Assembly (NCBI GenBank): GCA_007922305.1
Contig: ML677351.1
Span: 7,925,673-7,989,672 of the forward strand
Reading direction: 5' to 3'
Length of the DNA stretch: 64,000 nt
Source: Dermatemys mawii
Taxonomy: Eukaryota > Chordata > Testudines > Dermatemydidae
This document shows positions 61,857-64,000 of this stretch, in pieces. Position numbers and translations under genes: made by a program. The number at the start of each line of letters is the position of its first letter. Position 1 is the first letter of the stretch. A model generated the notes under the pieces. The model searched no databases and had not been told where the DNA came from. It saw nothing but the letters and a program-made list of their open reading frames with translations.

Positions 61857-62845
61857 GACAAAGAGTGCTGTAGCACCTTAAAGACTAACTAAAGTATTAG
61901 AGCATAAGATTTGTGGGCTAATACCCACTTCGTCGGATGCATGCAGTGGAAGTATCCAGGGGCAGCTATAAATAGGTAGGCAAGAACCAGGTTAGAGATA
62001 AGAGAGTTAGTCCAATGAGGCTGAACCAGCTTGTTATCTCTAATCAGGGATGGCGAGGTATTCCTCTAGCAGCTGAACTGGAGGTGTGAACAGCGAGAGA
62101 AGAGAAATTGCTCTTGTTGTTAGCTAGCCATTCATAATCCCTATTCAGTCCTGAGTTGATTGTGTCAAATTTGCAAATGAATGGCAGCTCTGCAGTTTCT
62201 CTTTGCAGTTTGGTCTTAAAGTTTTTTTGCTTCAATATAGTGACTTTTAAATCTGTAATCGTGTGTGCAGAGAGAATGAAGTGTTCTCCTACAGGTTTTT
62301 GTATATTGCCATTCCTGATATCTGATTTGTGTCCATTTATCCTTTTTTGTGGGCACTGTCCAGTTTGGCCAATGTACATAGCAGAGGGACATTGCTGGCA
62401 CATAATGGCATATATTACATTGGTAGATGTGCAGTTGAATGAAGCAGTGATGGTGTGGCTGATCTGGTTAGGTCCTGTGATGGTGTTGCTGGTGTAGATA
62501 TGTAGGCAGAGTTGGCATCAAAGTTTGTTGCATGGATTGGTTCCCGAGTTAGAGTTATTATGGCACCGTGTGCTGTTGCTGGTGAGAATATGCTTGATGT
62601 TGACAGGTTGTCTGTGGGCCAGGACTGGCCTGCCTCCCAAGGCCTGTAAAAGTGAGGGATTGTTGACCAGGATAGATTGTAGATGACTGATGATGCATTG
62701 GAGAGGCTTTAACTGAGGACTGTAGATGATGGCCAGTGGTGTTCTGTTGTTTTCTTTCTTGGGCTTGTCTTGCAGCAGCAGGCTTCTGGGTACATGTCTG
62801 GCTCTGCTGATCTGTTTCCTGATTTCCTTGTGCAGTTATTGTAGT
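61857..62845 (-). mobile_element. Penelope-like element, 5'-truncated copy (minus)
   Basis: Carries the 3' tail at 61857-61960 (GAGTGCTGTAGCACCTTAAA and CCCACTTCGTCGGATGCATG on the plus strand) and, at 62044-62497, the minus-strand frame with IYAIMCQQCPSAMYIGQTGQ followed by KRINGHKSDI. This is a GIY-YIG-type endonuclease domain preceded by a paired-cysteine motif, typical of Neptune-like Penelope elements. Reverse transcriptase is missing by truncation. Its inner arm mirrors 63340-64000. Confidence 0.88.
62044..62403 (-). pseudogene. GIY-YIG endonuclease domain of the minus Penelope-like copy
   Basis: A 119-codon open stretch: CQQCPSAMYIGQTGQCPQK with the YIG half of the motif, an Arg-rich KRINGHKSDI helix, a GEHF motif and a C-terminal FKTKLQRETAELPFICKFD. 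In active elements this domain nicks target DNA for target-primed reverse transcription. The upstream part of the protein is out of frame, so it is a fragment. Confidence 0.85.
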
Positions 62846-62862
62846 TTGTAGTATATATTGTA

Positions 62863-63246
62863 GTGACAATATATACCTCCAGACCAGTGGCACCGCTATG
62901 GGCACCCGCATGGCCCCACAGTATGCCAACATCTTTATGGCTGACCTGGAACAACGCTTTCTCCACTCTCATCCACTCACGCCCCTTCTCTATCTATGCT
63001 ACATTGATGACATCATCATCATCTGAACCCATGGGAAAGAAACTCTGGAAGAATTCCACCATGATTTCAATAGCTTCCACCCCACCATCCACCTCAGCCT
63101 GGACCAGTCTACAACAGGAGGTCCACTTCCTAGACACCACGGTGCAAATTAATGACGGCCATATCAACACCACCCTATACCGAAAACCTACTGACAGGTA
63201 TGCCTACCTTCATGCCACCAGCTTCCATCCCGGACACACCACATGA
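62863..63246 (+). pseudogene. Reverse transcriptase remnant of the plus Penelope-like copy
   Basis: RT motifs in order: template-grip [13 protein letters not shown], catalytic YIDD with hydrophobic IIII after it, and the FLDTTVQ and YRKPTDRYAYLH motifs typical of Penelope-type RTs. The catalytic core is written in one frame (stop at 63024) and the downstream part in another, so it is not translatable as one protein. Confidence 0.88.
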
Positions 63247-64000
63247 TCCCTTGTCTACAGCCAAGCACTGAGGTACAATCGTATTTCCTCCAACCCCTCA
63301 GACAGAGACCAACACCTACGAGATCTTCACCAAGCTCTCTCAAAAATACAATACCCACACAAGGATATAAGGACACAGATCAACAGAGCCGGACATGTAC
63401 CCAGAAGCCTGCTGCTGCAAGACAAGCCCAAGAAAGAAAACAACAGAATACCGCTGGCCATCACCTACAGTCCTCAGTTAAAGCCTCTCCAATGCATCAT
63501 CAGTCATCTACAACCCATCCTGGACAACAATCCCTCACTGTCACAGGCCTTGGGAGGCAGGCCAGTCCTGGCCCACAGACAACCTGTCAACATCAAGCAT
63601 ATTCTCACCAGCAACAGCACACCATGCCATAATAACTAACTCGGGAACCAATCCATGCAACAAACTTTGATGCCAACTCTGCCTACATATCTACACAAGC
63701 AATACCATCACAGGACCTAACCAGATCAGCCACACCATCACTGCTTCATTCAACTGCACATCTACCAATGTAATATATGCCATTATGTGCCAGCAATGTC
63801 CCTCTGCTATGTACATTGGCCAAACTGGACAGTGCCCACAAAAAAGGATAAATGGACACAAATCAGATATCAGGAATGGCAATATACAAAAACCTGTAGG
63901 AGAACACTTCATTCTCTCTGCACACACGATTACAGATTTAAAAGTCACTATATTGAAGCAAAAAAACTTTAAGACCAAACTGCAAAGAGAAACTGCAGAG
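62873..64000 (+). mobile_element. Penelope-like element, plus copy, runs off the window
   Basis: Starts inside the reverse transcriptase: [17 protein letters not shown], then [13 protein letters not shown] with the catalytic YIDD. A TGA stop follows at 63024-63026, a frameshift occurs near 63110, and EVHFLDTTVQINDGHINT then YRKPTDRYAYLHA continues until another TGA at 63244-63246. Connector and GIY-YIG regions follow (IYAIMCQQCPSAMYIGQTGQ at about 63769-63828) and are cut by the window end. Inactivated by at least two stops and one shift. Confidence 0.9.

Overview
This window is intronic vertebrate DNA carrying one recognisable protein-coding exon. The exon (55628-55954, minus strand) encodes the first immunoglobulin domain of the axon-guidance receptor ROBO1. 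Its reading frame is intact, both splice sites are intact, and it is a symmetric phase 1-1 exon. I could not find a second exon. The roughly 55 kb at lower coordinates and the roughly 8 kb at higher coordinates therefore look like ROBO1 introns filled with transposable elements. The mix of repeats points to a sauropsid, most likely a turtle. It includes CR1 and L3-type LINEs with typical turtle-style 3' ends, many hAT-like elements with CAG...CTG ends and 8-bp target duplications, Penelope-like elements with a GIY-YIG domain, and solo LTRs. The species assignment rests on recognising these families from memory, not on a search.

Layout: 1-5.8 kb is AT-rich intron holding a striking ~380-bp inverted repeat (1873-2908). 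5.9-9.0 kb is a CR1 LINE split by a hAT-like element. 10.4-11.1 kb is a hAT-like element built from three hairpins. 12.7-14.9 kb is a reverse-oriented CR1 split by two hAT-like elements. 15.9-19.8 kb holds two DNA elements and a solo LTR. 25.4-28.3 kb holds a short hAT-like element, an LTR-like repeat with a 103-bp templated-looking insertion, and a fold-back Penelope tail. 30.7-35.8 kb is a cluster of DNA transposons. 39.3-42.1 kb has two old L3/CR1 copies in opposite orientation. 44.4-47.8 kb has a palindromic hAT-like element, a SINE-like piece, a second short inverted-terminal element and a small VNTR. 47.8-55.6 kb is quiet AT-rich intron ending in the ROBO1 exon. 56.2-56.4 kb is a perfect 91-bp tandem duplication. 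57.8-59.3 kb is a solo LTR with a hAT-like insertion. 61.9-64.0 kb is a head-to-head pair of Penelope-like elements running off the window.

There are no bacterial-style operons, no CRISPR arrays and no RNA genes I can support. Most longer ORFs lie inside GC-rich repeats and are not genes. I did not find a previously undescribed biological system. The most unusual items are the recent inverted duplications (1.9-2.9 kb, 44.6-45.1 kb, 62-64 kb), the two perfect short duplications (25.7/27.1 kb and 56.2 kb), and a composite hAT-like family that kept an open BED-type zinc-finger remnant.
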